Positions 58,244 to 64,000 of a stretch of DNA of 64,000 nt are shown here, piece after piece. A model generated the notes under the pieces. It searched no databases and was not told the origin of the DNA. It was given only the letters and a program-made list of their open reading frames with translations. This stretch comes from Streptococcus ictaluri 707-05 (GTDB lineage: Bacteria; Bacillota; Bacilli; Lactobacillales; Streptococcaceae): positions 248,001 through 312,000 of the forward strand of contig NZ_AEUX02000005.1 of assembly GCF_000188015.2 (NCBI RefSeq), written 5' to 3'. The stretch's first letter is position 1; each line of letters begins with the position of its first letter. The translations under genes and the position numbers were made by a program.

Positions 58244-59410
58244 TTATTTGATACTGTCCATAAAAGTTGCTGTGACATTTTCCCCGACCTCGTCTTTGAT
58301 GTGAGTATATTTACTGGTCATGTAATTAGTTGAGTGTCCTAAAGCAGCCGCCATGTGCTCAATTGGAATACCAGCTATCTGTCCTTGCGTAGCAAAGAAA
58401 TGCCTCATCATGTGTGGTGTGAAATGGACTTTGCATTTTTTATTAATTTTTTGGAAGAGATAGTAGATATAGTGGTGTCTAATCGGCTTCCCGACAAAAG
58501 GCATGTGTACTTTTTTGTCGTCTCCTAAAAAAAGAAAATCTGTTTTGTTTAAAATACGATTGTGGCGCAAGGCTATTTTGATAGAGGTATCAATTGCTTT
58601 TTTTAGTAGTTGCGATGTTTCTGCATCTAAGTACACATATCGCTCTGAAGATGCTGTCTTTAGAGCACCACCGTTTTGTCTAGTTCTTGTCCTTGATTCG
58701 TCTATCTTTACGACTGCACAATCTTTATCATTAAAAGTTATATTCCCTAGTTTTATGCCAGCTACCTCGCTTCTACGCAATCCAAGATATGTTATCCTAA
58801 CCATCGCATAGTCGTAGTTATCAAGCGTTTGTCTGGCAACTTTATCCCAAATCTTAAACTCTTGCATAGATCTACGCTTATTTATAGGTTTTATCTTGCT
58901 TGTACCAATATCAATAAATTCAATAATATTATCGTCTAGCATTTTATTTTTGACAGCATGATTTAACATGATACTAAAAACATCATGTATATGCTTAACT
59001 GTGCTTCTGGAATTGGTATTAAGTAGATTGTTAATGTAGTTTTCGTATTCTATGCGATTGACAGCGTTCATTTTTTTGCTACCAAACTTCGGGCCAATGT
59101 GATTTTTAAAGATATTAGCGCGCTCAACGTAAGTGTCGGGAGACCACGCTCCCGCCTTTAATCTGTTATCTACATACATACCCCAATATTGGTCAACTGT
59201 CAAATTCTTATTGTAGGAAAATTCATCAGCTTCAATCATTCTTTCGATCTCAGCGAGTACAGACCTTGCTTCTTGTAAGTTTTTTAAATTACTCTTGGAT
59301 ATTTCTTTTTTCTTTCCTTCTAGATAGTAACCTCTTCGGACATAGTAACGTTTACCTTTTTTTGTCTCATAGGTATAAATATTTGGGTATTTTGTTTTGT
59401 TGTATTTCAT
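58244..59410 (-). CDS. int: Phage integrase (tyrosine recombinase)
   Basis: A 388-residue tyrosine recombinase. An N-terminal arm-binding region (YYVRRGYYLEGKKKEISKSN), a SAM-like core-binding domain, then the catalytic domain: the first arginine in ITYLGLRRSEVAGIKLG, HMMRHFFATQ (His and Arg), ALGHSTNYMTSKYTH with tyrosine near the C-terminus. Integrates and excises the prophage. Transcribed toward the bacterial HD gene. Confidence 0.96.
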   Translation of the reverse strand: MKYNKTKYPNIYTYETKKGKRYYVRRGYYLEGKKKEISKSNLKNLQEARSVLAEIERMIEADEFSYNKNLTVDQYWGMYVDNRLKAGAWSPDTYVERANIFKNHIGPKFGSKKMNAVNRIEYENYINNLLNTNSRSTVKHIHDVFSIMLNHAVKNKMLDDNIIEFIDIGTSKIKPINKRRSMQEFKIWDKVARQTLDNYDYAMVRITYLGLRRSEVAGIKLGNITFNDKDCAVVKIDESRTRTRQNGGALKTASSERYVYLDAETSQLLKKAIDTSIKIALRHNRILNKTDFLFLGDDKKVHMPFVGKPIRHHYIYYLFQKINKKCKVHFTPHMMRHFFATQGQIAGIPIEHMAAALGHSTNYMTSKYTHIKDEVGENVTATFMDSIK

Positions 59411-59461
59411 TCTTAAATCCTTTCGTTTTTTGACTTCTGGACGAGGTCGTTTGAAAGGATA

Positions 59462-59490
59462 TTGGCATCACCTCCTTTATATGTTATAAT
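59462..59490 (+). promoter_or_regulatory. Promoter of prophage small RNA 1
   Basis: TTGGCA (59462-59467), 17-bp spacer, TATAAT (59485-59490) with an upstream TG (extended -10). It points away from the integrase gene. Confidence 0.65.
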
Positions 59491-59496
59491 TTAGAA

Positions 59497-59587
59497 TATA
59501 AGAAAATGAGCTATTTAAAGCTTACTTCTTATTGATTGCATATTGCCTCACGCTCTCCTCGCTAAAATTGAGCGTGGGGCTTTTTTT
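59497..59587 (+). ncRNA. Candidate prophage small RNA 1 (about 90 nt)
   Basis: Begins about 7 bp after a strong promoter and ends in a clear terminator: CCTCACGCTC (59546-59555) pairs with GAGCGTGGGG (59570-59579, one T-G pair), then seven T. The only reading frame inside is 9 codons. It lies in the divergent space upstream of the integrase gene. The function is unknown; it could alternatively be a terminated leader. Confidence 0.5.
59546..59587 (+). terminator. Terminator of small RNA 1
   Basis: 10-bp GC-rich stem with a 14-base loop followed by CTTTTTTT. Confidence 0.85.
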
Positions 59588-59588
59588 A

Positions 59589-59617
59589 TTGACTTTTTGA
59601 GGAACAAGGTTTACAAT
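59589..59617 (+). promoter_or_regulatory. Promoter of prophage small RNA 2
   Basis: TTGACT (59589-59594), 17-bp spacer, TACAAT (59612-59617), starting 2 bp after the previous terminator. Confidence 0.7.
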
Positions 59618-59623
59618 TAAGTT

Positions 59624-59722
59624 AACGGAAGGACAGCGGTCTAGGCACGATTAGCTTGGGTGGTAAGCGTGAAATGGCTTATCAACTTGCAGTTGAAATT
59701 ACTGCTACCCTGTCCGTTTTTT
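59624..59722 (+). ncRNA. Candidate structured prophage RNA 2 (about 99 nt)
   Basis: Bounded by a near-consensus promoter and a T run at 59716-59722. Foldable by eye: a closing stem GGACAG/CTGTCC (59631-59636 with 59710-59715), continued after one bulged base by GGT/ACC; hairpin TGGTAAGC/GCTTATCA (59661-59668, 59677-59684); and hairpin GCAGT/ACTGC (59689-59693, 59701-59705). The closing stem plus T run is the terminator. No credible reading frame. It is convergent with the decayed gene at 59721. Confidence 0.55.
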
Positions 59723-60123
59723 ATTTCCACTTTTCACATACTTGATAACTATAACCGACATACTTGTTATTGCTATCTCTTGGAAACTTAGAGAGAAGCA
59801 GTCGCGAGTATGTTTTTTGTTTCTTCTCAACTCCTCTCCAAAGAGCCCCTGCGACCGCATCCGCAATCTGAACGCCTATTGTAAATTCTGAATCAACGAA
59901 CACGATAAACGTAAGGTATGTCTTTGACATCGGCTTTCATCAAATAATCATTTATGGATTCGTGCAAATTCAAGCGGTAATCTAAAATAGCTTGAACAGG
60001 TACTTTTGAAAAGGTATGTTTTAGGTTAATCTTTTCGACTTTCCCAGTCTCGAAATAATCTTTCGAATAAACAAGGTGTATTCTGTTAATTTCCGAGATT
60101 AAGCGTTCAACTTTTTCTAGCAT
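59721..60123 (-). pseudogene. Prophage gene with DUF3800-like C-terminus, frameshifted
   Basis: Two overlapping frames, 60123-59893 (MLEKVERLISEINRIHLVYS...) and 59930-59721 (...FVDSEFTIGVQIADAVAGALWRG). Joining them by removing one extra base near 59900 gives about 133 residues ending in the QIADAVAGA motif typical of DUF3800 proteins. A good GAGGAG ribosome site precedes the first ATG, but the usual DUF3800 N-terminus (an Asp-rich strand) is missing, so the gene may also be 5'-truncated. Function unknown. Confidence 0.6.
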
Positions 60124-60201
60124 ATTAAGTCTCCTCTATAACTCCCAACAGTTTCGCTAATCATCCTAAAGTCGGACTGATTAAATTTGGATGTAGACTT
60201 T

Positions 60202-60669
60202 TTATTTATCAACAGTAAGCATGCTATCTTCGCTTTCTGTAACATAAGTTTTATTAGTCTTATCTTTTATTACTAATAAAGGTTTTTTTAGTTCTTTATT
60301 TGTTGTTGTGTATGTCTCATGAACGGTGTCTCTAAGCTTTTGGATTTGTTCAGCTAATTGCATCAAAGCCTCTTCGGAAGCGCCTGAAAAATCATTGCTT
60401 GTTGTAACTATTAGATTTTTGCCTTTAGCATCTATAACTGATGTCACCCCGACATCTTTAGGATGGTTTAACCACTTTTGTACCGTTTGGGCAAACTCTA
60501 TCAATACAGGATAATCTTTATCTTTTTTGGGCGAAGCGTTGTCTTTTTTAGTTTTGACTATTGAAGGTTTTACTTCTTTAGGCTTCTGGGTATCTATGTT
60601 GTTTTTAGCGCATGAAGCCAAAAATAATGTTGCTAATAAAATAATTCCTGATTTAAGTGTTCTTTTCAT
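60202..60669 (-). CDS. Prophage lipoprotein
   Basis: A 155-residue lipoprotein. Signal peptide IILLATLFLASC (lipobox LASC), a lysine-rich linker and an outer domain without recognised motif. The ATG at 60669 follows a GAGAGGATT ribosome site contained in the last codons of the CI-like gene, so the two are co-translated in the lysogen. Lipoproteins in this position of streptococcal phages can block superinfection (TP-J34 Ltp type); that is only a positional inference here. Confidence 0.75.
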   Translation of the reverse strand: MKRTLKSGIILLATLFLASCAKNNIDTQKPKEVKPSIVKTKKDNASPKKDKDYPVLIEFAQTVQKWLNHPKDVGVTSVIDAKGKNLIVTTSNDFSGASEEALMQLAEQIQKLRDTVHETYTTTNKELKKPLLVIKDKTNKTYVTESEDSMLTVDK

Positions 60670-60670
60670 G

Positions 60671-61417
60671 TTAATCCTCTCTATAAATATCCACAACTTC
60701 TCCGATAGTTCTGATATTATCATCTTCAGACAAGTATATTTCTTCGTAGTTGTTGTTCAAGCTTTGAAGATACCAAGCGCCATCATAGTCACGCTTGAGT
60801 TTTTTTACAAAGTTTTTTCCGTTAATTTGAAAAATACCAATATCGTTAATATCGACCTGTGAAGTGATATTAATAAACAAAAGGTCGTTGTCTTGAATAA
60901 GTGGTTCCATTGAATCGCCAGCTACTTTTGCAATAGTATCATACTCATCGGGGACATCATCAGCACGCAGTTTAACTTCCATATGTAGGTTGTCTTCTTG
61001 AAAAGTACCATTACCTGCCGCAACAAGACCCTCGACATAATCATTGATATAATCTTCTGTCTCCTCAAGCTTTTTATCGAACATAGAAACAACTTTATTT
61101 TGTTCTTCTAATTGTTCGTTAGCGAAGCTGAGGACTTTTTCTTGTCTAGGTTGTTCTAGTTGTTTCGAAGTTGCTACGATTCCTTGCAACGTTTGATTTT
61201 GTACAGGTGTCGGAGTATCGCTCCATCCCATAAAATATGCGGGGTTTGTATTAAGTATTTTTGAAATTTTTTCTAAAACCTCTGTTGGTACTTTTAAAAT
61301 TTCTCCCTTTTCATACCTATAGATGGTGGTTTTGGAGACCCCGAGTTTTTTAGCTAGTTCTTCAACGCTAACGTTTACTTCTAGCCTGCGCTGTTTCAAC
61401 TTAGCTCCTATGTCCAT
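60671..61417 (-). CDS. CI-like phage repressor (HTH plus S24 peptidase domain)
   Basis: A 248-residue repressor. HTH_3 domain at 5-60 (KLGVSKTTIYRYEKGE), linker, then a LexA/S24 self-cleavage domain: the nucleophile in VAGDSMEPLIQDND and the lysine in GKNFVKKLKRD. Maintains lysogeny and is expected to be inactivated by RecA during DNA damage. The ATG at 61417 after GGAGCTGATT is chosen; the longer open frame runs into the operators. Confidence 0.93.
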   Translation of the reverse strand: MDIGAKLKQRRLEVNVSVEELAKKLGVSKTTIYRYEKGEILKVPTEVLEKISKILNTNPAYFMGWSDTPTPVQNQTLQGIVATSKQLEQPRQEKVLSFANEQLEEQNKVVSMFDKKLEETEDYINDYVEGLVAAGNGTFQEDNLHMEVKLRADDVPDEYDTIAKVAGDSMEPLIQDNDLLFINITSQVDINDIGIFQINGKNFVKKLKRDYDGAWYLQSLNNNYEEIYLSEDDNIRTIGEVVDIYRED

Positions 61418-61446
61418 AATCAGCTCCTTATCATCTTTATGTTTAT

Positions 61447-61475
61447 AGTATATTACAAACTTTGCAAAATTGCAA
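61447..61475 (-). promoter_or_regulatory. Lysogenic promoter for the CI-like gene
   Basis: On the minus strand TTGCAA (61475-61470), 17-bp spacer, TATACT (61452-61447). Its -35 lies in operator 61461-61476. Confidence 0.7.
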
Positions 61476-61562
61476 CAAAAAATGTTGCAAAAACGATAAA
61501 AAGATGTTGACTTTTGAAACTCTAGGAGATATAATGTGATTACAAAGTTGCAAAGACGCAAC
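61461..61562. promoter_or_regulatory. Three operator sites of the CI/Cro switch
   Basis: 16-bp sites of the form GTTGC-N6-GCAAC: 61461-61476 (TTTGCAAAATTGCAAC), 61484-61499 (GTTGCAAAAACGATAA, right half degenerate) and 61547-61562 (GTTGCAAAGACGCAAC, perfect). The first covers the -35 of the repressor promoter; the third lies just after the cro promoter start. Confidence 0.75.
61507..61535 (+). promoter_or_regulatory. Lytic promoter for cro
   Basis: TTGACT (61507-61512), 17-bp spacer, TATAAT (61530-61535): a near-consensus strong promoter. Confidence 0.85.
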
Positions 61563-61579
61563 TAGAAAGGAGAGGTTTT

Positions 61580-61786
61580 ATGGTTAATATCCAAAAATTA
61601 AAAGGCGCAATTGTTGAAAAAGGGACTACTCAACAAGCCGTTGCAGATAGTATCGGGATTGATAGAAGCACATTCTACCGTAAGATGAAGAGCGGTGGAG
61701 CTTTTACGTTAGATGAAGCAGGAAATATTGCACGAGCTATCTCGCTTACAAAAGAAGAAGCAATAGAAATTTTTTTAGCAACGTAG
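61580..61786 (+). CDS. Cro-like repressor
   Basis: A 68-residue single-domain HTH protein: TTQQAVADSIGIDRSTFYRKMKSG is the recognition unit. Divergent from the CI-like gene, led by the strong lytic promoter, AAAGGAGAGG ribosome site. Expected to shut off the lysogenic promoter. Its stop codon lies in the hairpin carrying a fourth operator. Confidence 0.88.
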   Translation: MVNIQKLKGAIVEKGTTQQAVADSIGIDRSTFYRKMKSGGAFTLDEAGNIARAISLTKEEAIEIFLAT

Positions 61787-61810
61787 TTGCGTAAATGCAA
61801 CTACGTTGCT
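61777..61810 (+). promoter_or_regulatory. Hairpin with embedded fourth operator at the end of cro
   Basis: Perfect 14-bp stem, AGCAACGTAGTTGC (61777-61790) with GCAACTACGTTGCT (61797-61810), 6-base loop, no T run after. Its centre, 61786-61801, is GTTGC-GTAAAT-GCAAC, the same format as the switch operators. Confidence 0.7.
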
Positions 61811-61836
61811 AACGGCGATTTAGAAAGGGTTTTACC

Positions 61837-62058
61837 ATGCCAAAACAAAAATACGGACGTCCATCAACGGGACAAAAAGGAAATAACCGCCCTACCGTGG
61901 TTATCAGTCGAGAGAACTATGACGAGGTTGATAGCTTGTCACTTGGTACAGGAATGAGCCGCAGTGCCATTGTTAATTATTTCATCAGTGAGGGCTTGAA
62001 AAAAGCACGTATTGAAGAAGTTATCATCAAAACTAAGCGCCTTGTTCTTGAGGACTAG
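61837..62058 (+). CDS. Small phage DNA-binding protein, ribbon-helix-helix-like
   Basis: A 73-residue basic protein. RPTVVISRENYDEVDSLSLGTGMSRSAIVNYFISEGLKKA has the strand-helix-helix pattern of Arc/CopG regulators (beta strand PTVVISRE, then helices). Follows cro by 50 bp, early phage operon. Target unknown. Confidence 0.65.
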   Translation: MPKQKYGRPSTGQKGNNRPTVVISRENYDEVDSLSLGTGMSRSAIVNYFISEGLKKARIEEVIIKTKRLVLED

Positions 62059-62075
62059 AAAGGAGAAAAGAAAAA

Positions 62076-62159
62076 ATGCTACTAACAGCAGCACTTATCT
62101 TAATTTTATTAACGAATATCGCTATCTTAACTATTATTGTCAAAATGGGGAAAGAATAA
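62076..62159 (+). CDS. 27-aa hydrophobic membrane peptide
   Basis: MLLTAALILILLTNIAILTI followed by a short basic end (KMGKE). Strong AAAGGAGAAAAG ribosome site 17 bp after the previous gene. A single membrane span; small membrane peptides of this sort are frequent in phage early regions and may be modulators or toxins. Its end overlaps the convergent gene at 62127 by 33 bp. Confidence 0.6.
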   Translation: MLLTAALILILLTNIAILTIIVKMGKE

Positions 62160-62636
62160 CTGATATTTTCGGAATTTATGAATACGCTTATCAGTTGTGA
62201 TTTTGATTTTAACTGGCTTTTCATCTAAATAGTAAGAGAAATTTTCTCGACTAGATGGATATACTTCAGTATCTGACTTAAATGGCGATGACTCCCATTG
62301 GTAATCTAATGGCATATAATAATTCGGCATTGATAATCCATAATAATCATCAGCTTCATTCTGCATGTCAGCTTCGTATTTTTGAAAGGGATTGAAGCCA
62401 TTATCGCTTATTAGTTTTCCATCTTTGTTGTAAAGTTCAATTTTTTTAATAATGACTGAAACATTCGATAAGTTACTGATACTAAAATCATACATCCAAT
62501 CGTAACCTTTATCTACTCTTGAAATATAACAATCAGATAATTTTATCTTAACCATGTTGTAGTAGATAGAGTGAACAAGAGCGATCACAGCAATAATTAG
62601 CGCAATGACGCCGATAATTGCATTAAATAATTCCAT
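62127..62636 (-). CDS. Membrane-anchored phage protein, unknown
   Basis: A 169-residue protein: N-terminal membrane helix (NAIIGVIALIIAVIALVHSIYY) and a soluble domain with beta-rich, Asp/Tyr-rich composition (DFSISNLSNVSVIIKKIELYN), which looks like a beta-sandwich. On the minus strand among plus-strand early genes, so it is probably a lysogen-expressed (moron-type) gene. No ribosome site better than a weak AAAAAT is seen; not recognised. Confidence 0.65.
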   Translation of the reverse strand: MELFNAIIGVIALIIAVIALVHSIYYNMVKIKLSDCYISRVDKGYDWMYDFSISNLSNVSVIIKKIELYNKDGKLISDNGFNPFQKYEADMQNEADDYYGLSMPNYYMPLDYQWESSPFKSDTEVYPSSRENFSYYLDEKPVKIKITTDKRIHKFRKYQLFFPHFDNNS

Positions 62637-62687
62637 TTTTATTTTTCCAATCGTTTTTATTTTAATTATACCAAAGAAAGGAGTTTT

Positions 62688-63416
62688 ATGAACGAACTAA
62701 TCAACATTACAGTAAACGACAATCACGAGCCAGTTGTCAGTGGTCGTGATTTGCACAAAGTGCTTGAAATTAAAACACAATATACAAAATGGCTTGAGCG
62801 AATGAGCGAATATGGTTTCGTTGAAAACGAAGACTTCATGGCTATTAGTCAAAAAAGACTAACAGCTCAGGGCAATCAAACTGAATATACAGACCACATT
62901 CTAAAACTAGATATGGCTAAAGAAATTGCGATGCTTCAACGGAATGAAAAATCTAAGCAAGTCCGCAAATACTTTATTCAAGTTGAGAAAGACTTTAACA
63001 GCCCAGAGAAAATTATGGCACGGGCATTGCTGATGGCTGATAAGAAAGTGCATAAGCTAGAGGCTCAGATTGAGGCTGACCGTCCAAAGGTACTATTTGC
63101 TGATGCTGTAAGTGCTAGCCATACCTCTATCTTAGTCGGAGAACTTGCAAAGTTACTCAAGCAGAATGGGGTAAATATTGGAGCAACTCGTCTCTTTACT
63201 TGGCTTCGTAAACACGGCTATCTTATCAAGCGCAATGGTCGTGATTGGAACATGCCTACTCAGAAAAGCGTAGAGCTTGGACTTATCAGGGTCAAGGAAA
63301 CTAGTATCACCCATTCTGATGGCCATATTACAGTAAGCAAGACACCTCTGGTAACCGGAAAAGGTCAGCAATATTTCATCAACAAATTTCTTAATCAAGA
63401 ATATCTACCAGTTTAG
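62688..63416 (+). CDS. Phage antirepressor (AntA/BRO-type N-terminus plus KilAC)
   Basis: A 242-residue protein. N-terminal AntA/KilA-N-like region: SGRDLHKVLEIKTQYTKWLERMSEYGFVENEDF; C-terminal KilAC region: LAKLLKQNGVNIGATRLFTWLRKHGYLIKRNG and QYFINKF. Such proteins counter phage repressors and favour induction. AAAGGAG ribosome site. Confidence 0.92.
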   Translation: MNELINITVNDNHEPVVSGRDLHKVLEIKTQYTKWLERMSEYGFVENEDFMAISQKRLTAQGNQTEYTDHILKLDMAKEIAMLQRNEKSKQVRKYFIQVEKDFNSPEKIMARALLMADKKVHKLEAQIEADRPKVLFADAVSASHTSILVGELAKLLKQNGVNIGATRLFTWLRKHGYLIKRNGRDWNMPTQKSVELGLIRVKETSITHSDGHITVSKTPLVTGKGQQYFINKFLNQEYLPV

Positions 63417-63448
63417 AAACGGAACAAAACTAACGAAGGGAGAAAAAT

Positions 63449-63598
63449 ATGCCAGAAGATTTAATCAAACAACTAGAAGTTGGATCGGAATTTCTAGCAA
63501 AGACGTGTTTACATAGCAAGATTATTATCACAGTGGATGGTATTCAGCTGGTGGAAACAAAAGAGTTCCACCCTGTGAGCGGAACTCTGCTAGATTAG
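63449..63598 (+). CDS. Small phage protein, 49 aa
   Basis: Starts MPEDLIKQLEVGSEFLAKTC and ends HPVSGTLLD; preceded by AAGGGAGAAAAA. Soluble, mixed composition. Unknown function. Its stop overlaps the convergent KTSC gene by 4 bp. Confidence 0.55.
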   Translation: MPEDLIKQLEVGSEFLAKTCLHSKIIITVDGIQLVETKEFHPVSGTLLD

Positions 63599-63795
63599 GC
63601 AATACGTGTATAAGTGTGTATTTTAGCTAATCTATGAATATTTGAACCAACAGACCCAACTAGAACGGAACGGTATTCCGTTTGGTTTACATTGTGATAA
63701 TGGTAAATAGAACCATTATTAAACTCAGCTTCCAAAGTGTTGTTTTCCCAACCGACACTTCGGACGTTACTAGATGAAACGTATTGACGTTGCAT
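63595..63795 (-). CDS. KTSC-domain protein
   Basis: A 66-residue protein with the KTSC pattern: VSSSNVRSVGWENNTLEAEFNNGSIYHYHNV, a compact beta fold found in many phage and bacterial small proteins. The C-terminal part (VGSVGSNIHRLAKIH) replaces the usual phenylalanine-rich end. AGGAGGATAGG ribosome site is strong. Biochemical role unknown. Confidence 0.78.
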   Translation of the reverse strand: MQRQYVSSSNVRSVGWENNTLEAEFNNGSIYHYHNVNQTEYRSVLVGSVGSNIHRLAKIHTYTRIA

Positions 63796-63849
63796 AACCT
63801 ATCCTCCTTCCTAATAGGATAACTAAATTATACAACAGAAAGGAGACAC

Positions 63850-64000
63850 ATGAGACCAAAGCGATATCCGTATCAAAAAAATAAATTAATTATCCATTCT
63901 AAAAACGCAAAGACAAAAATTGAGCTAGATAGCAGAAAAATAACTATCAATGTTGAAGAAATCGATATTGAGAATTTAGCAAACGAAATTTCAAAAGTGC
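63850..64000 (+). CDS. Phage early gene, cut by window edge
   Basis: ATG with an AAAGGAGACAC ribosome site; the frame is open to the window end (50 codons): MRPKRYPYQKNKLIIHSKNA then a charged stretch. Not recognised. Confidence 0.6.
   Translation, partial: MRPKRYPYQKNKLIIHSKNAKTKIELDSRKITINVEEIDIENLANEISKV

Larger units (their letters stand above)
58110..64000. mobile_element. Temperate prophage, left part (runs off the window)
   Basis: Integrase, lysogeny genes on the minus strand, CI/Cro-type divergent switch and early genes on the plus strand, the standard siphophage order of streptococcal prophages. The left attachment site should lie between the HD gene start (58097) and the integrase stop (58244); its core cannot be fixed without the right end. 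Confidence 0.88.

Noticed and set aside
59411..59476. Possible leader peptide before the integrase (MPISFQTTSS on the minus strand)
   Set aside because: GGAGG lies only 2 bp from the ATG and the frame runs into the integrase start; more likely untranslated leader.
59624..59722. tRNA-like or type III antitoxin RNA
   Set aside because: No acceptor/T-loop pattern and no tandem repeats or adjacent toxin gene; kept only as an unassigned structured RNA.

Overview
The window is a piece of a low-GC streptococcal chromosome. Gene content and order (ftsY, hprK-lgt, lysS, pepF, ppc-ftsW-tuf-tpiA-murN) point to the pyogenic group. A serum-opacity-factor-like LPXTG protein and two IS1239-like IS30-family elements fit Streptococcus dysgalactiae best, but S. 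pyogenes or S. canis cannot be excluded from sequence alone.

Layout. 1-2.4 kb: the end of an integrated element with two tandem large serine recombinases. 2.5-4.8 kb: a Cof-type phosphatase and ftsY. 5.1-6.3 kb: an IS3-family element. 6.5-9.4 kb: a wall-anchored, fibronectin-binding-type adhesin. 9.7-11.6 kb: a permease pair and a small protein on the minus strand. 11.8-18.6 kb: a cupin gene and the phosphate regulon pnpRS-pstSCAB-phoU. 18.7-24.7 kb: tex, an sprT-like gene, a PspC gene and an hprK-lgt operon. 24.8-31.5 kb: two inverted IS30-family copies bracketing two U32 proteases (tRNA-hydroxylation type), a YdbC gene and a flavoprotein split by the second IS. 31.6-43.3 kb: transport, lysS, thiamine (TPP riboswitch-thiT), GH25 lysozyme, an ECF/DUF4430 pair and pepF. 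43.5-58.1 kb: ppc, ftsW, an extracytoplasmic-type sigma/anti-sigma pair, tuf, tpiA, three FemABX/Mur aminoacyltransferases and two hydrolases. 58.1-64 kb: the left part of a temperate prophage (integrase, two candidate small RNAs, lipoprotein, CI/Cro switch, antirepressor), cut off by the window edge.

The striking theme is gene decay. pstS, sprT, ybaK and the sigma factor carry in-frame stops. pstC, a histidine phosphatase and a prophage gene are frameshifted. A flavoprotein is split by an IS. In two of these (sigma factor and histidine phosphatase) the lesion lies inside a perfect 15-bp or 12-bp inverted repeat, and undoing the lesion would make the repeat imperfect. That is the signature expected of template-switch (quasi-palindrome) mutation.

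I found no clearly undescribed multi-gene defence or mobile system. The best candidates for something new are the two back-to-back promoter-RNA-terminator units in the prophage, a fourth repressor operator buried in a hairpin behind cro, the 13-bp target duplications of the IS30-family copies, and two probable leaderless mRNAs. Reading was by eye: family assignments rest on motifs recalled from known proteins, not on searches.
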